DNA of 64,000 bases from Arthrobacter bussei (GTDB lineage: Bacteria; Actinomycetota; Actinomycetes; Actinomycetales; Micrococcaceae), in contig NZ_VJXX01000001.1 in NCBI RefSeq assembly GCF_009377195.2, forward strand, positions 62,001 to 126,000, written 5' to 3'. The position numbers and the translations under genes are program-made. Of this stretch, positions 43,805-51,939 are shown one piece after another. The number at the start of each line of letters is the position of its first letter. Position 1 is the stretch's first letter. The notes beneath the pieces were generated by a model. That model did no database searches, was not told the origin of the DNA, and saw nothing but the letters and a program-made list of their open reading frames with translations.

Positions 43805-45334
43805 GTGCAGCACGACGGGACCGAGAATCACGACACCTGGCTCGAACGCGAGGCGCTGGCAGAGGCGATGATCCCGCTGATCGGGCAGCTCTACCGCAGG
43901 AACAACGTGGTGACGAGCATCCACGGGCGCAGCCTCATCAACAAATCGACCATGAACATCCTCAAGGCCCACCGGTTCGCCCGGCGGATCACCACGGAGG
44001 AACTCCGGCTCGAGGACACGGCCCCGCTGCTGCGCCTGCTCGCGGACCTGGACCTCGGCGCTGCCGCGATCGATCTGGGTCGGCTGAGGCTCGCCTACGA
44101 CCGGTCCGCCGCCGGTGGTGACAGCCGATCACTGGAGCAGTTCGTCCGCACCGAGCTCGCGGGCATCGTCGGACAGGGCGGCCGCGACGAGCGCACCAGC
44201 ACCGACGTCGTGCTCTACGGGTTCGGACGCATCGGGCGCCTCGTGGCGCGCCTGCTCATCGAGAAAGCCGGCGGCGGCCACGGACTGCGGCTGCGCGCCG
44301 TCGTCGTGCGCCGCGGGTCGGACAACGACCTCGCCAAGCGGGCGAGCCTCCTGCGCCGCGACTCGGTGCACGGCTCCTTCGAGGGCACCATCCAGGTGGA
44401 CGAGACCGCGAACACCATCACGGCCAACGGCATCAGGATCCAGGTCATCTACTCCGACGATCCCGCCTCGATCGACTACACCGCGTACGGGATCTCCGAC
44501 GCACTCGTGGTCGACAACACCGGCCGGTGGCGTGACGTCGACGGCCTCTCCCAGCACCTGCGCAGCACCGGGGTCGCGAAGGTCCTCCTGACCGCGCCCG
44601 GCAAGGGGGACCTGAAGAACATCGTGCACGGCATCAACCACGCGGCCATCGGGAAGGAGGACCGCATCATCACCGCGGCCTCCTGCACCACCAACGCCAT
44701 CACGCCGGTGCTGAAGGCCATCAACGACCGCTTCGGGGTGGTCCACGGACATGTCGAGACCGTCCATTCCTTCACCAACGACCAGAACCTCATCGACAAC
44801 TTCCACCGTGGTGACCGCCGCGGGCGCTCGGCCGCGCTGAACATGGTGCTGACCGAGACCGGTGCGGCGACGGCTGTGGCGAAGGCCCTGCCGGAACTGG
44901 CCGGGAAACTCACCGGGAGCTCCATCCGCGTACCCACTCCGGACGTCTCGATCGCCATCCTCAACCTGACGCTGGAGCACGCGACCACCAAGGAGGAGGT
45001 GAACACCTATCTGCGCGAGATGTCCCTGCACTCGGACATGCGCAAGCAGGTCGACTACATCGACAGTCCGGAGGTCGTGTCCACCGACTTCGTCGGCTCG
45101 CGGCGCGCGGGCATCGTCGACGGTCTCGCCACGATCGCCGACGGCACCTACCTGGTCCTCTACGTCTGGTACGACAACGAGTTCGGCTACAGCTGCCAGG
45201 TGGTCAGGGTCATGGAGGAGATGGCCGCGGTCCACCCGCCGTCCTACCCCGCGGCAGACATGGTGCCGGGTGCGGACACGGGCGACGACGCTTCGGACCT
45301 CCCCGGTGCGGCTGCGGTGACCGCCGACGCCTGA
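43805..45334 (+). CDS. gapB: glyceraldehyde-3-phosphate dehydrogenase, long GapB-type, 509 aa
   Basis: Interconverts glyceraldehyde-3-phosphate and 1,3-bisphosphoglycerate. The GAPDH core starts only near residue 132 with DVVLYGFGRIGRLVARLL (glycine loop at 139-145). The catalytic Cys is residue 294 in AASCTTNAI, followed by the His in VHSFTNDQNLID. The first 130 residues are an additional helical domain seen in the long, NADP-using GapB of Corynebacterium relatives, thought to work in gluconeogenesis. The tail is acidic. The GTG at 43805 follows AGAGGA. A strong terminator follows; it stands alone in this strand. Confidence 0.93.
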   Translation: MQHDGTENHDTWLEREALAEAMIPLIGQLYRRNNVVTSIHGRSLINKSTMNILKAHRFARRITTEELRLEDTAPLLRLLADLDLGAAAIDLGRLRLAYDRSAAGGDSRSLEQFVRTELAGIVGQGGRDERTSTDVVLYGFGRIGRLVARLLIEKAGGGHGLRLRAVVVRRGSDNDLAKRASLLRRDSVHGSFEGTIQVDETANTITANGIRIQVIYSDDPASIDYTAYGISDALVVDNTGRWRDVDGLSQHLRSTGVAKVLLTAPGKGDLKNIVHGINHAAIGKEDRIITAASCTTNAITPVLKAINDRFGVVHGHVETVHSFTNDQNLIDNFHRGDRRGRSAALNMVLTETGAATAVAKALPELAGKLTGSSIRVPTPDVSIAILNLTLEHATTKEEVNTYLREMSLHSDMRKQVDYIDSPEVVSTDFVGSRRAGIVDGLATIADGTYLVLYVWYDNEFGYSCQVVRVMEEMAAVHPPSYPAADMVPGADTGDDASDLPGAAAVTADA

Positions 45335-45352
45335 GTACCGCGCAGGGGACGC

Positions 45353-45386
45353 ACGAAGGGCCCGACCATCAGGTCGGGCCCTTCGT
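45353..45386. terminator. terminator between convergent gapB and clpX
   Basis: ACGAAGGGCCCGACC (45353-45367) and GGTCGGGCCCTTCGT (45372-45386) form 15-bp perfect arms with loop ATCA between two convergent genes. Confidence 0.85.
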
Positions 45387-45400
45387 CGCACGTAGAGGGG

Positions 45401-46693
45401 TCAGGCGGACTTGTTCCGCCGCTTGGCCACGACCTCGTGGGAGATGAGTGTCGGTTCGGCGCGCTTGGCGACGACGTCGTCGGTGATCACCACGGTCGCG
45501 ATGTCCTCGCGGCTCGGGAGATCGAACATCACGGGCAGGAGGACCTCCTCCATGATGGCGCGCAGGCCGCGCGCGCCGGTCCCGCGGTCGAGCGCCAGAT
45601 CCGCGATGGCCTCGAGCGCCTTGGGCTCGAAGGCCAGTTCGACGCCGTCGAGCAGGAACATCTTCTGGTACTGCTTCATGAGCGCGTTCTTCGGCTCGGT
45701 GAGGATCTGCATGAGGGCCGGGCGATCGAGGTGCGTCACCGTGGTGATGACCGGCAGGCGACCGATGAACTCGGGGATCAGCCCGAACTTCAGCAGGTCC
45801 TCGGGCATCACGTCCCCGTAACTCGCCTCCTCGTTCTTGAGGGAGCTCAGCGGAGCACCGAAGCCGATGCCCTTCCGCCCGGCACGCGAACCGATGATCT
45901 CCTCGAGTCCGGCGAAGGCGCCGGCGACGATGAACAGGACGTTCGTCGTGTCGATCTGGATGAACTCCTGGTGGGGATGCTTCCGGCCACCCTGCGGGGG
46001 CACCGACGCCACCGTCCCCTCGAGGATCTTCAGGAGTGCCTGCTGGACGCCCTCGCCCGAGACGTCCCGGGTGATCGAGGGGTTCTCGCTCTTCCGGGAG
46101 ATCTTGTCGATCTCGTCGATGTAGATGATGCCCTGCTCGGCCTTCTTGACGTCGTAGTCGGCCGCCTGGATGAGCTTGAGGAGGATGTTCTCGACGTCCT
46201 CACCGACGTAGCCCGCCTCGGTCAGCGCCGTCGCGTCGGCGACCGCGAAGGGGACGTTCAGGCGGCGGGCGAGGGTCTGGGCGAGATAGGTCTTGCCGCA
46301 GCCCGTGGGACCGATCAGGAGGATGTTGGACTTCGCGATCTCGACGTCCTCGGCCTCGGCCGCATCGGCCAGGGTGCCCGCTGCACGCGGGCCGCTGCCC
46401 GACTGGATGCGCTTGTAGTGGTTGTACACGGCGACAGCGAGGGAGCGCTTCGCCGGCTCCTGCCCCACCACGTACTCCTGCAGGAAGTCGAAGATCTCCC
46501 GCGGCTTGGGGAGCTCGAAGGTCCCGAGGTCGGCCACCTCGGACAGCTCCTCCTCGATGATCTCGTTGCAGAGGTCGATGCACTCGTCGCAGATGTACAC
46601 GCCGGGGCCGGCGATGAGCTTGCGTACCTGCTTCTGGCTCTTCCCGCAGAAGGAGCACTTGAGCAGATCGGTGCTCTCACCAATGCGAGCCAT
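45401..46693 (-). CDS. clpX: ATP-dependent Clp protease ATP-binding subunit ClpX
   Basis: The hexameric unfoldase that recognises substrates and feeds them into ClpP. The N-terminal zinc-binding domain has Cys13/Cys16 (CSFC) and Cys35/Cys38 (CDEC). Walker A is GPTGCGKT (128-135), Walker B is [10 protein letters not shown], and KGIGFGA is the IGF loop that docks on ClpP. The 430-residue length is normal. A hairpin with a short T-run separates it from clpP2 upstream, so it may have its own promoter. Confidence 0.98.
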   Translation of the reverse strand: MARIGESTDLLKCSFCGKSQKQVRKLIAGPGVYICDECIDLCNEIIEEELSEVADLGTFELPKPREIFDFLQEYVVGQEPAKRSLAVAVYNHYKRIQSGSGPRAAGTLADAAEAEDVEIAKSNILLIGPTGCGKTYLAQTLARRLNVPFAVADATALTEAGYVGEDVENILLKLIQAADYDVKKAEQGIIYIDEIDKISRKSENPSITRDVSGEGVQQALLKILEGTVASVPPQGGRKHPHQEFIQIDTTNVLFIVAGAFAGLEEIIGSRAGRKGIGFGAPLSSLKNEEASYGDVMPEDLLKFGLIPEFIGRLPVITTVTHLDRPALMQILTEPKNALMKQYQKMFLLDGVELAFEPKALEAIADLALDRGTGARGLRAIMEEVLLPVMFDLPSREDIATVVITDDVVAKRAEPTLISHEVVAKRRNKSA

Positions 46694-46766
46694 GGTTCAA
46701 TCCCCTTAGGTATTACGCGATTGCTACCACCACTCTAGGCCACATGCCTGTGGTAGCCGGTATCAA

Positions 46767-46800
46767 AATGCCCGTGGTGCCGTTCGGCGCCACGGGCATT
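46767..46800 (-). terminator. hairpin terminator between clpP2 and clpX
   Basis: AATGCCCGTGGTGCC (46767-46781) and GGCGCCACGGGCATT (46786-46800) form 15-bp arms with one G-T pair and a four-base loop. On the minus strand TTTT-G follows, a plausible intrinsic terminator for the clpP1-clpP2 transcript. Confidence 0.75.
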
Positions 46801-46869
46801 CGACCGTCCTGACCCGGACCTCGAGCGCTCCGACCGGCTGCCCTCAGGACAGCCGGACGGAGGCCCGGA

Positions 46870-47544
46870 TCACGGGGTGTTGATCTTCGGCGGCGTGATC
46901 TTCCGCGAGTTGAGGACCTCGTCCACCAGGCCGTATGCGACGGCATCGGCGGCGGTGAGGATCTTGTCGCGCTCGATGTCGAGGTTCACCTGCTCGGGCG
47001 TACGGCCCGAGTGCAGGGCCAGCGTGTCCTCGAGCCATGTCCGCATGCGCATGACCTCGTTGGCCTGGATCTCGAGGTCGGAGGCTTGCCCACCCTGGCC
47101 ACCGGACAGGGCCGGCTGGTGGATCAGCACGCGGGCGTTGGGCAGGGCGAGGCGTTTGCCGGGCGCGCCCGCGGCCAGCAGGACCGCCGCGGCGCTGGCT
47201 GCCTGGCCGAGGCAGACCGTCTGCACCTCGGGGCGGATGAACTGCATCGTGTCGTAGATCGCCGTCATCGCGGTGAAGGACCCACCGGGCGAGTTGATGT
47301 ACAGCGTGATGTCGCGCTCCGGGTCCGTGGACTCGAGGACGAGCAGCTGCGCCATGACGTCGTCGGCCGACGCGTCGTCGACCTGCGTCCCGAGGAAGAT
47401 GATGCGGTCCTCGAAGAGCTTGGTGTACGGGTCCTGGCGCTTGAAGCCGTAGGGTGTGCGCTCTTCGAACTGGGGGAGGATGTAGCGGCTGGTCGGCAGG
47501 TTCTGCGCCGTGGATCCCGCTGCTGCCTGGAATTCGTGGTTCAT
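46870..47544 (-). CDS. clpP2: ATP-dependent Clp protease proteolytic subunit, ClpP2 type
   Basis: One of the two peptidase ring subunits; in actinobacteria ClpP1 and ClpP2 form a mixed 14-mer. The 224 residues include the nucleophile Ser117 in [13 protein letters not shown], His142 in [11 protein letters not shown], and the Asp in the ERDK segment. ATG 47544 follows AGGAG and gives a 30-residue N-terminus like ClpP2 of mycobacteria; a longer reading frame upstream overlaps clpP1 and is not used. It follows clpP1 by 41 bp in one transcript. Confidence 0.95.
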   Translation of the reverse strand: MNHEFQAAAGSTAQNLPTSRYILPQFEERTPYGFKRQDPYTKLFEDRIIFLGTQVDDASADDVMAQLLVLESTDPERDITLYINSPGGSFTAMTAIYDTMQFIRPEVQTVCLGQAASAAAVLLAAGAPGKRLALPNARVLIHQPALSGGQGGQASDLEIQANEVMRMRTWLEDTLALHSGRTPEQVNLDIERDKILTAADAVAYGLVDEVLNSRKITPPKINTP

Positions 47545-47585
47545 GGTGTCTCCTGTAGGACGACTGGTGGAGGGCTGGGAGCGGA

Positions 47586-48212
47586 CTACGCGGTCTGCTC
47601 GGTGCCGCCGCCGCCGGCGACGGAGCCCGAGTGCGCGGAGATGTGGTCGAAGAAGCCGTACTCGAGGGCTTCCTTGGCCGTGAACCACTTGTCGCGGTCG
47701 TTGTCCTTGAGGATCGTCTCGACGGTCTGGCCCGTCTGCTCGGCCGTCAGCTCCGCCATGACGCGCTTCATGTGCAGGATCAGCTCGGCCTGGATGCGGA
47801 TGTCCGTCGCGGTTCCGCCGATGCCGCCGGAGGGCTGGTGCATCAGGATCCGGGCGTGGGGGGTCGCATAGCGCTTGCCCTTGGTGCCCGAGGACAGGAG
47901 GAACTGTCCCATGGAGGCCGCCAGACCCGTAGCGACGGTGACGACGTCGTTCGGGATGAACTGCATGGTGTCGTAGATCGCCATGCCCGCGGTCACGGAT
48001 CCGCCCGGTGAGTTGATGTAGAGGAAGATGTCGCGCTCGGGGTCCTCCGCCGACAGCAGGAGCAGCTGCGAGCAGATGGCGTTCGCGTTGTCGTCGCGGA
48101 CCTCGGAACCGAGCCAGATGATGCGCTCCTTGAGGAGCCGCGTGTAGATGTACTCGTCACGACCGCCCATCTCGGGACCAGCCATGCTCGGGATACTTGG
48201 TTCGGTTGCCAT
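47586..48212 (-). CDS. clpP1: ATP-dependent Clp protease proteolytic subunit, ClpP1 type
   Basis: Partner of ClpP2 in the Clp peptidase. The nucleophile is Ser100 in [13 protein letters not shown], the His is 125 in [12 protein letters not shown], and the third residue lies in [13 protein letters not shown]. It has 208 residues, beginning with a short polar peptide that would be processed. A ClgR-like box lies about 110 bp upstream. tig is farther upstream on the same strand but separated by 251 bp. Confidence 0.96.
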   Translation of the reverse strand: MATEPSIPSMAGPEMGGRDEYIYTRLLKERIIWLGSEVRDDNANAICSQLLLLSAEDPERDIFLYINSPGGSVTAGMAIYDTMQFIPNDVVTVATGLAASMGQFLLSSGTKGKRYATPHARILMHQPSGGIGGTATDIRIQAELILHMKRVMAELTAEQTGQTVETILKDNDRDKWFTAKEALEYGFFDHISAHSGSVAGGGGTEQTA

Positions 48213-48323
48213 GTGGTTGACCTCTCACTCTGGCGGGCCGCTGCCTCGTCGGCCGACCCGTCCGTTTGTCTCTCCTTGGACACTAACCCGCTGCGGCGAC
48301 GAATTGCTCCCGCTCCGTGAACT

Positions 48324-48340
48324 GTTCGCTGACGGCGCAC
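48324..48340 (-). promoter_or_regulatory. ClgR-type box upstream of clpP1-clpP2
   Basis: GTTCGC-TGACG-GCGCAC (48324-48340) is an inverted repeat of the GTTCGC-N5-GCG(A/C)AC pattern reported for the stress regulator ClgR of Streptomyces, Corynebacterium and Mycobacterium, which activates clpP1P2. It lies 112-128 bp upstream of the clpP1 start. The consensus is recalled from the literature and the binding is inferred. Confidence 0.6.
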
Positions 48341-48463
48341 GGTCGCCCGGCCGAACCCCGGAACGCGTTAGCCCAGGGCTTCCGTCCGCTCGCCGAGGGC
48401 TTAAGCACGGCAGCGGTGCCGCTGCCCGGGGGCTGCGACACCGCTGACGGTGGTGCGTGGCTA

Positions 48464-49975
48464 CTACTCGGCGGCCGGCTTCTTCGCGGCGGGCTTCTTG
48501 GGCGCAGCCTTCTTGGCCGGTGCCTTCTTGGCGGGCTTCTCGACGACCTCGGCAGACTCGGCGGGCGCGGCGTCCTCGACGGGGGCCTCGACGGCGTCCG
48601 CGGTCTCGTCGGCCTGGATGTCCTCGACCGCACCCTGCTCGGTGTCGACGTCGTCGACCTCGATGGTCTCGGGCTCGTCGCCGGCCGGGCGGACGAATTC
48701 GGTCAGGTCGATCGCCGCACCGTCGGTGTCCGTGACCGTCGCGTACTCGAGGACCTTGGCCAGTGCCTTGCGACGACGCACCTCGCCGACGATCATCGGC
48801 ACCTGGCCGCTCTGGTCCAGCATCTGGGCGAACTGGTTGGGCTCCATGCCGTACTGCCCGGCCGTGGAGACGATGTAGTCGATCAGCTCGCTCTGGCTGA
48901 CGCCGACCTCTTCCTTCTCGGCGACCGCATCGAGGATGACCTCGTTCTGGAAGGCGCGCTCGGTGTTGCTGCGCACCTCCGCGCGGTGCTCCTCCGTGTC
49001 GTGGTCCTCGCCGGCACTGTGGGCGTTCTCACCGTTGAAGTGCTGCTCGAGCTGCTCGTCGATGACGCTCTCGGGCACGGGCACGGCGACGAGCTCGACC
49101 AGCAGGTCCAGCACCTTGTCGCGGGCCTCGACGCCCTGGTCCATGAGCTTCGACTCGGAGGCCTGCTTGGCGAGGTCGGCGCGCAGTTCATCGGCCGTGT
49201 CGAACTCCGATGCCAGCTGGGCGAACTCGTCATCGACCTCGGGGAGCTCGCGCTCCTTGACGGCTTTGACGACGACCTTGACCTGCGCCGCGGCACCCGC
49301 GTGCTCGCCACCGGCCAGGGTCGTCTCGAATGTGGCGTCCTCGTCGGTGGACAGGCCGGTGACCGCCTCGTCCATGCCTTCGAGCATGGTGCCGGAACCG
49401 ATCTGGTAGGAGAGGTCCTGGGCGGCGTCGACCTCGTCACCGTCCACCGATGCGGTGAGGTCGATGGTGAGGAAGTCGCCGTCCTTCGCGGGGCGGTCGA
49501 CGGCGGTGAGCGTGCCGAAGCGGCCGCGCAGCTCGTCCATGGCCTTCTGGATGTCCTCGTCCGACGCCTCGACGGGCTCGACCGTGACTTCGAGTCCCTT
49601 GTAGTCGGGGAGCTCGATCTCGGGGCGGATGTCCAGCTCGACCGTGAAGGTCAGCTGGCCGTCCTTCTTCGACGGGTCGGGCACCTCGGTGATCTCGACC
49701 TCGGGCCGGCTGAGCGGACGGATGCCCGTCTCCTGCACAGCGCTCTGGTAGAAGCCGTTCAGGCCGTCGTTGACGGCGGTCTCGATGACGTAGCCGCGGC
49801 CGACGCGCTGGTCGATGAGCTGCTGCGGAACCTTGCCCTTGCGGAACCCGGGAACCTGGACCTGGGTGGCGATGGTCTTGTAGGCCTCGTCGATGCTGGG
49901 CTTCAGTTCCTCGAAGGGGACCTCGACGTTCAGCTTCACCCGGGTGGGGGAAAGGGTTTCAACAGCGCTCTTCAC
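48464..49975 (-). CDS. tig: trigger factor (ribosome-associated chaperone)
   Basis: Binds at the ribosomal exit and shields nascent chains, with peptidyl-prolyl isomerase activity. The ribosome-binding part has the signature [14 protein letters not shown] (42-55). The isomerase domain lies around residues 160-245 ([14 protein letters not shown] to [12 protein letters not shown]), and the C-terminal arms follow. It is 503 residues, longer than E. coli trigger factor, because of an acidic stretch and a C-terminal Lys/Ala/Pro tail ([17 protein letters not shown]). GTG 49975 follows AGGAG and gives the standard [20 protein letters not shown] opening; upstream codons read into non-coding sequence. 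Confidence 0.96.
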   Translation of the reverse strand: MKSAVETLSPTRVKLNVEVPFEELKPSIDEAYKTIATQVQVPGFRKGKVPQQLIDQRVGRGYVIETAVNDGLNGFYQSAVQETGIRPLSRPEVEITEVPDPSKKDGQLTFTVELDIRPEIELPDYKGLEVTVEPVEASDEDIQKAMDELRGRFGTLTAVDRPAKDGDFLTIDLTASVDGDEVDAAQDLSYQIGSGTMLEGMDEAVTGLSTDEDATFETTLAGGEHAGAAAQVKVVVKAVKERELPEVDDEFAQLASEFDTADELRADLAKQASESKLMDQGVEARDKVLDLLVELVAVPVPESVIDEQLEQHFNGENAHSAGEDHDTEEHRAEVRSNTERAFQNEVILDAVAEKEEVGVSQSELIDYIVSTAGQYGMEPNQFAQMLDQSGQVPMIVGEVRRRKALAKVLEYATVTDTDGAAIDLTEFVRPAGDEPETIEVDDVDTEQGAVEDIQADETADAVEAPVEDAAPAESAEVVEKPAKKAPAKKAAPKKPAAKKPAAE

Positions 49976-50044
49976 AGCGTAGGACTCCTGAGATGATTGG
50001 ATTCGGTTCTGCAGCGGAGGCACTTTCCTCATCACATGACAGAG

Positions 50045-50118
<74 letters not shown>

Positions 50119-50232
50119 TAAGTGCGAGTGTCAGTCTACGCATCTTTGCGGCCGGCTCGCACATTTGGTGATCGCGCGGCCGCTGTGGTGTAGTTGTAGG
50201 CGTTCCACGGGGCTCCGCCAGGGGCCCGCTGC

Positions 50233-50303
50233 GGGGATGTAGCTTAATGGTAAAGCCTCAGTCTTCCAAACTGATTACGCGGGTTCGATTCCCGTCATCC
50301 CCT
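50233..50303 (+). tRNA. tRNA-Gly (anticodon TCC)
   Basis: This is a 71-nt cloverleaf with acceptor GGGGATG/CATCCCC. The anticodon stem TCAGT/ACTGA closes the loop CTTCCAA, giving anticodon TCC. The T-arm is GGGTTCGATTCCC. CCA is not encoded. It reads a different glycine codon set from the two GCC copies near 2.2-2.6 kb, and is followed by a terminator. Confidence 0.96.
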
Positions 50304-50321
50304 CATAGCCCGACACGGCAG

Positions 50322-50355
50322 ACACCCGGACCCGCTGGTCCGGGTGTTCCTCTTT
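50322..50355 (+). terminator. intrinsic terminator after tRNA-Gly(TCC)
   Basis: ACACCCGGACC (50322-50332) and GGTCCGGGTGT (50337-50347) are 11-bp perfect arms with loop CGCT, followed by TCCTCTTT. Confidence 0.8.
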
Positions 50356-50392
50356 AAGCTGCGCGTGACGCTTCAGCCGCATCCCCGCGGCG

Positions 50393-51271
50393 TCAGTCGG
50401 CCTGACAGGACGGGCACCAGTAGACCGTGCGGGCCGCCATCTCCGCGCTGAGGATCGCGGTGCCGCAGCGACGGCAGGGCTCGCCCGTCCGCTTGTAGAC
50501 GTAGGTGGGCGCGGATCGCTTCGGCCGTCCGTTCCGCGCCTCGACCGTCGTCGTGATGATGCGCCCTTCGCGGACGCCGTCCCTCATGAGCCGGACGGTA
50601 TCGGCCCAGATCCCCAGGGCCTCGTCCTCCCTCAGCTGCTTTCCCGGGCGCCAGGGGTTGATGCCCTGCAGGAACAGCACCTCTGCGCGGTAGATGTTGC
50701 CGATCCCGGCGATGACCGCCTGGTTCATGAGCTGGATCCCGACGGGCGTGATGCTCGACATGACCTTCGTGACGAAGGCCGATCCGTCCGGCCGGGGTCG
50801 GAGCGGATCCGGGCCGAGCTTCGCCCGGGCCACCTTCTCCTCCGCGGCGGTGATCACCTCGCAGGCCGTCGGCCCACGGAGATCGGCCCAGCCGTGATCG
50901 GACACGAGACGGACGCGCACCGCACCCACCGGGTCCGGTGGTCCCGCATAGGCCGCCGGGCCGCCGTCGGACGGCTGCTCCGACTCCCCCACACGGCGGG
51001 GTGCGCCGATGCTCGAGGCTCCGCGGAACGTGGCGTCCCCGCCGAAGCTCCACGCGCCGTACAGACCGAGGTGGATCCGGAGGACGCGGTCGTTGTCGAA
51101 CCGCAGGAACATCTGCTTGCCATGCGCGAGCGCGCTGACGAGGGTTGCGCCGTCGAGCTGCTCCGCCCCGGCAGCGAACCGACCCTGCGGACTGGAGACG
51201 GCGAGCCGCGCACCGGTGAAGACGGAGGTGAACTGCTTCGCCAGACGGTGGACCGAGTGGCCCTCAGGCAA
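50393..51271 (-). CDS. nei: Fpg/Nei-family DNA glycosylase (endonuclease VIII-like)
   Basis: Removes oxidised bases and cuts the abasic site. The family needs an N-terminal Pro as the reactive amine. Here the protein starts at TTG 51271, which gives M-PEGHSVHRLA with Pro2 and Glu3 in place, so this rare start is well supported. HGKQMFLRFDN and the helix-two-turn-helix segment QAVIAGIGNIYRAEVLF (the DNA-binding helix) follow. A zinc finger ends it (CRRC...CPSC, about residues 258-289). It overlaps rpiB by 8 bases (51264-51271) and is thus co-translated with it. Confidence 0.92.
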   Translation of the reverse strand: MPEGHSVHRLAKQFTSVFTGARLAVSSPQGRFAAGAEQLDGATLVSALAHGKQMFLRFDNDRVLRIHLGLYGAWSFGGDATFRGASSIGAPRRVGESEQPSDGGPAAYAGPPDPVGAVRVRLVSDHGWADLRGPTACEVITAAEEKVARAKLGPDPLRPRPDGSAFVTKVMSSITPVGIQLMNQAVIAGIGNIYRAEVLFLQGINPWRPGKQLREDEALGIWADTVRLMRDGVREGRIITTTVEARNGRPKRSAPTYVYKRTGEPCRRCGTAILSAEMAARTVYWCPSCQAD

Positions 51272-51734
51272 CGCTGCCCGTTTCCTCGAAGCGGGTGACC
51301 TGGGCGATCCTGCGGCTGTGCCGCTCCGCCCCGCTGAAGGGTTCGGCCAGGAAGGCCTCGATGATGGCGGTCGCCTCGTCCACCGAGTGCTGCCGCCCGC
51401 CGACGGCCACCACGTTGGCGTCGTTGTGCTGCCGCGCGAGGCGGGCGGTGTCGAGGCTCCACGCCAGTGCCGCCCGGATCCCACGCACCTTGTTGGCAGC
51501 GATCTGCTCGCCGTTGCCCGAACCCCCGAGGACGATGCCGAGCGCTTCGACGCCCGCCGCCTGGTCGGCGACGACGGCCTCTGCCGCGTCGATGCAGAAG
51601 GAGGGGTAGTCGTCCTCCGGGTCGTACGCCGTCGGGCCGTGGTCGATGACCTCGTGCCCGGCCCGGACGAGGTGGGAGAGGAGGTGGGCACTGAGCTCCA
51701 TGCCGGCGTGGTCGGTGGCGAGGTGGACGCGCAT
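51264..51734 (-). CDS. rpiB: ribose-5-phosphate isomerase B
   Basis: Interconverts ribose-5-phosphate and ribulose-5-phosphate in the pentose phosphate pathway. The 156-residue protein has ATDHAGMEL at the start, GIVLGGSGNGEQIAANKVRGIRAALAW for the phosphate- and substrate-binding loop, and RQHNDANVVAVGGR in the last third, all family signatures. The family's catalytic Cys/Thr position in GGSGNG is Ser, as in the actinobacterial subgroup. It is coupled to the nei gene by overlap and divergent from pepN across 205 bp. Confidence 0.93.
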   Translation of the reverse strand: MRVHLATDHAGMELSAHLLSHLVRAGHEVIDHGPTAYDPEDDYPSFCIDAAEAVVADQAAGVEALGIVLGGSGNGEQIAANKVRGIRAALAWSLDTARLARQHNDANVVAVGGRQHSVDEATAIIEAFLAEPFSGAERHSRRIAQVTRFEETGSVA

Positions 51735-51939
51735 GGCGATCTGTTCCTTCTGGAGGGCGCCGGACCGCCCGGCGGCGACCGGGCAGAGGTCCCGGCGATG
51801 GAGGTGGGACGATGCCAGCCTAGTGCGCCGCCGGCCGGGGCGACCACGCGCGCGACCTCACCGCCGGAGTGAGAGAATCGGAGCGCAGCGTAACCCGCAT
51901 CACACGCGCCGTACCCGTACCCCACCCTGGAGGCGATCC

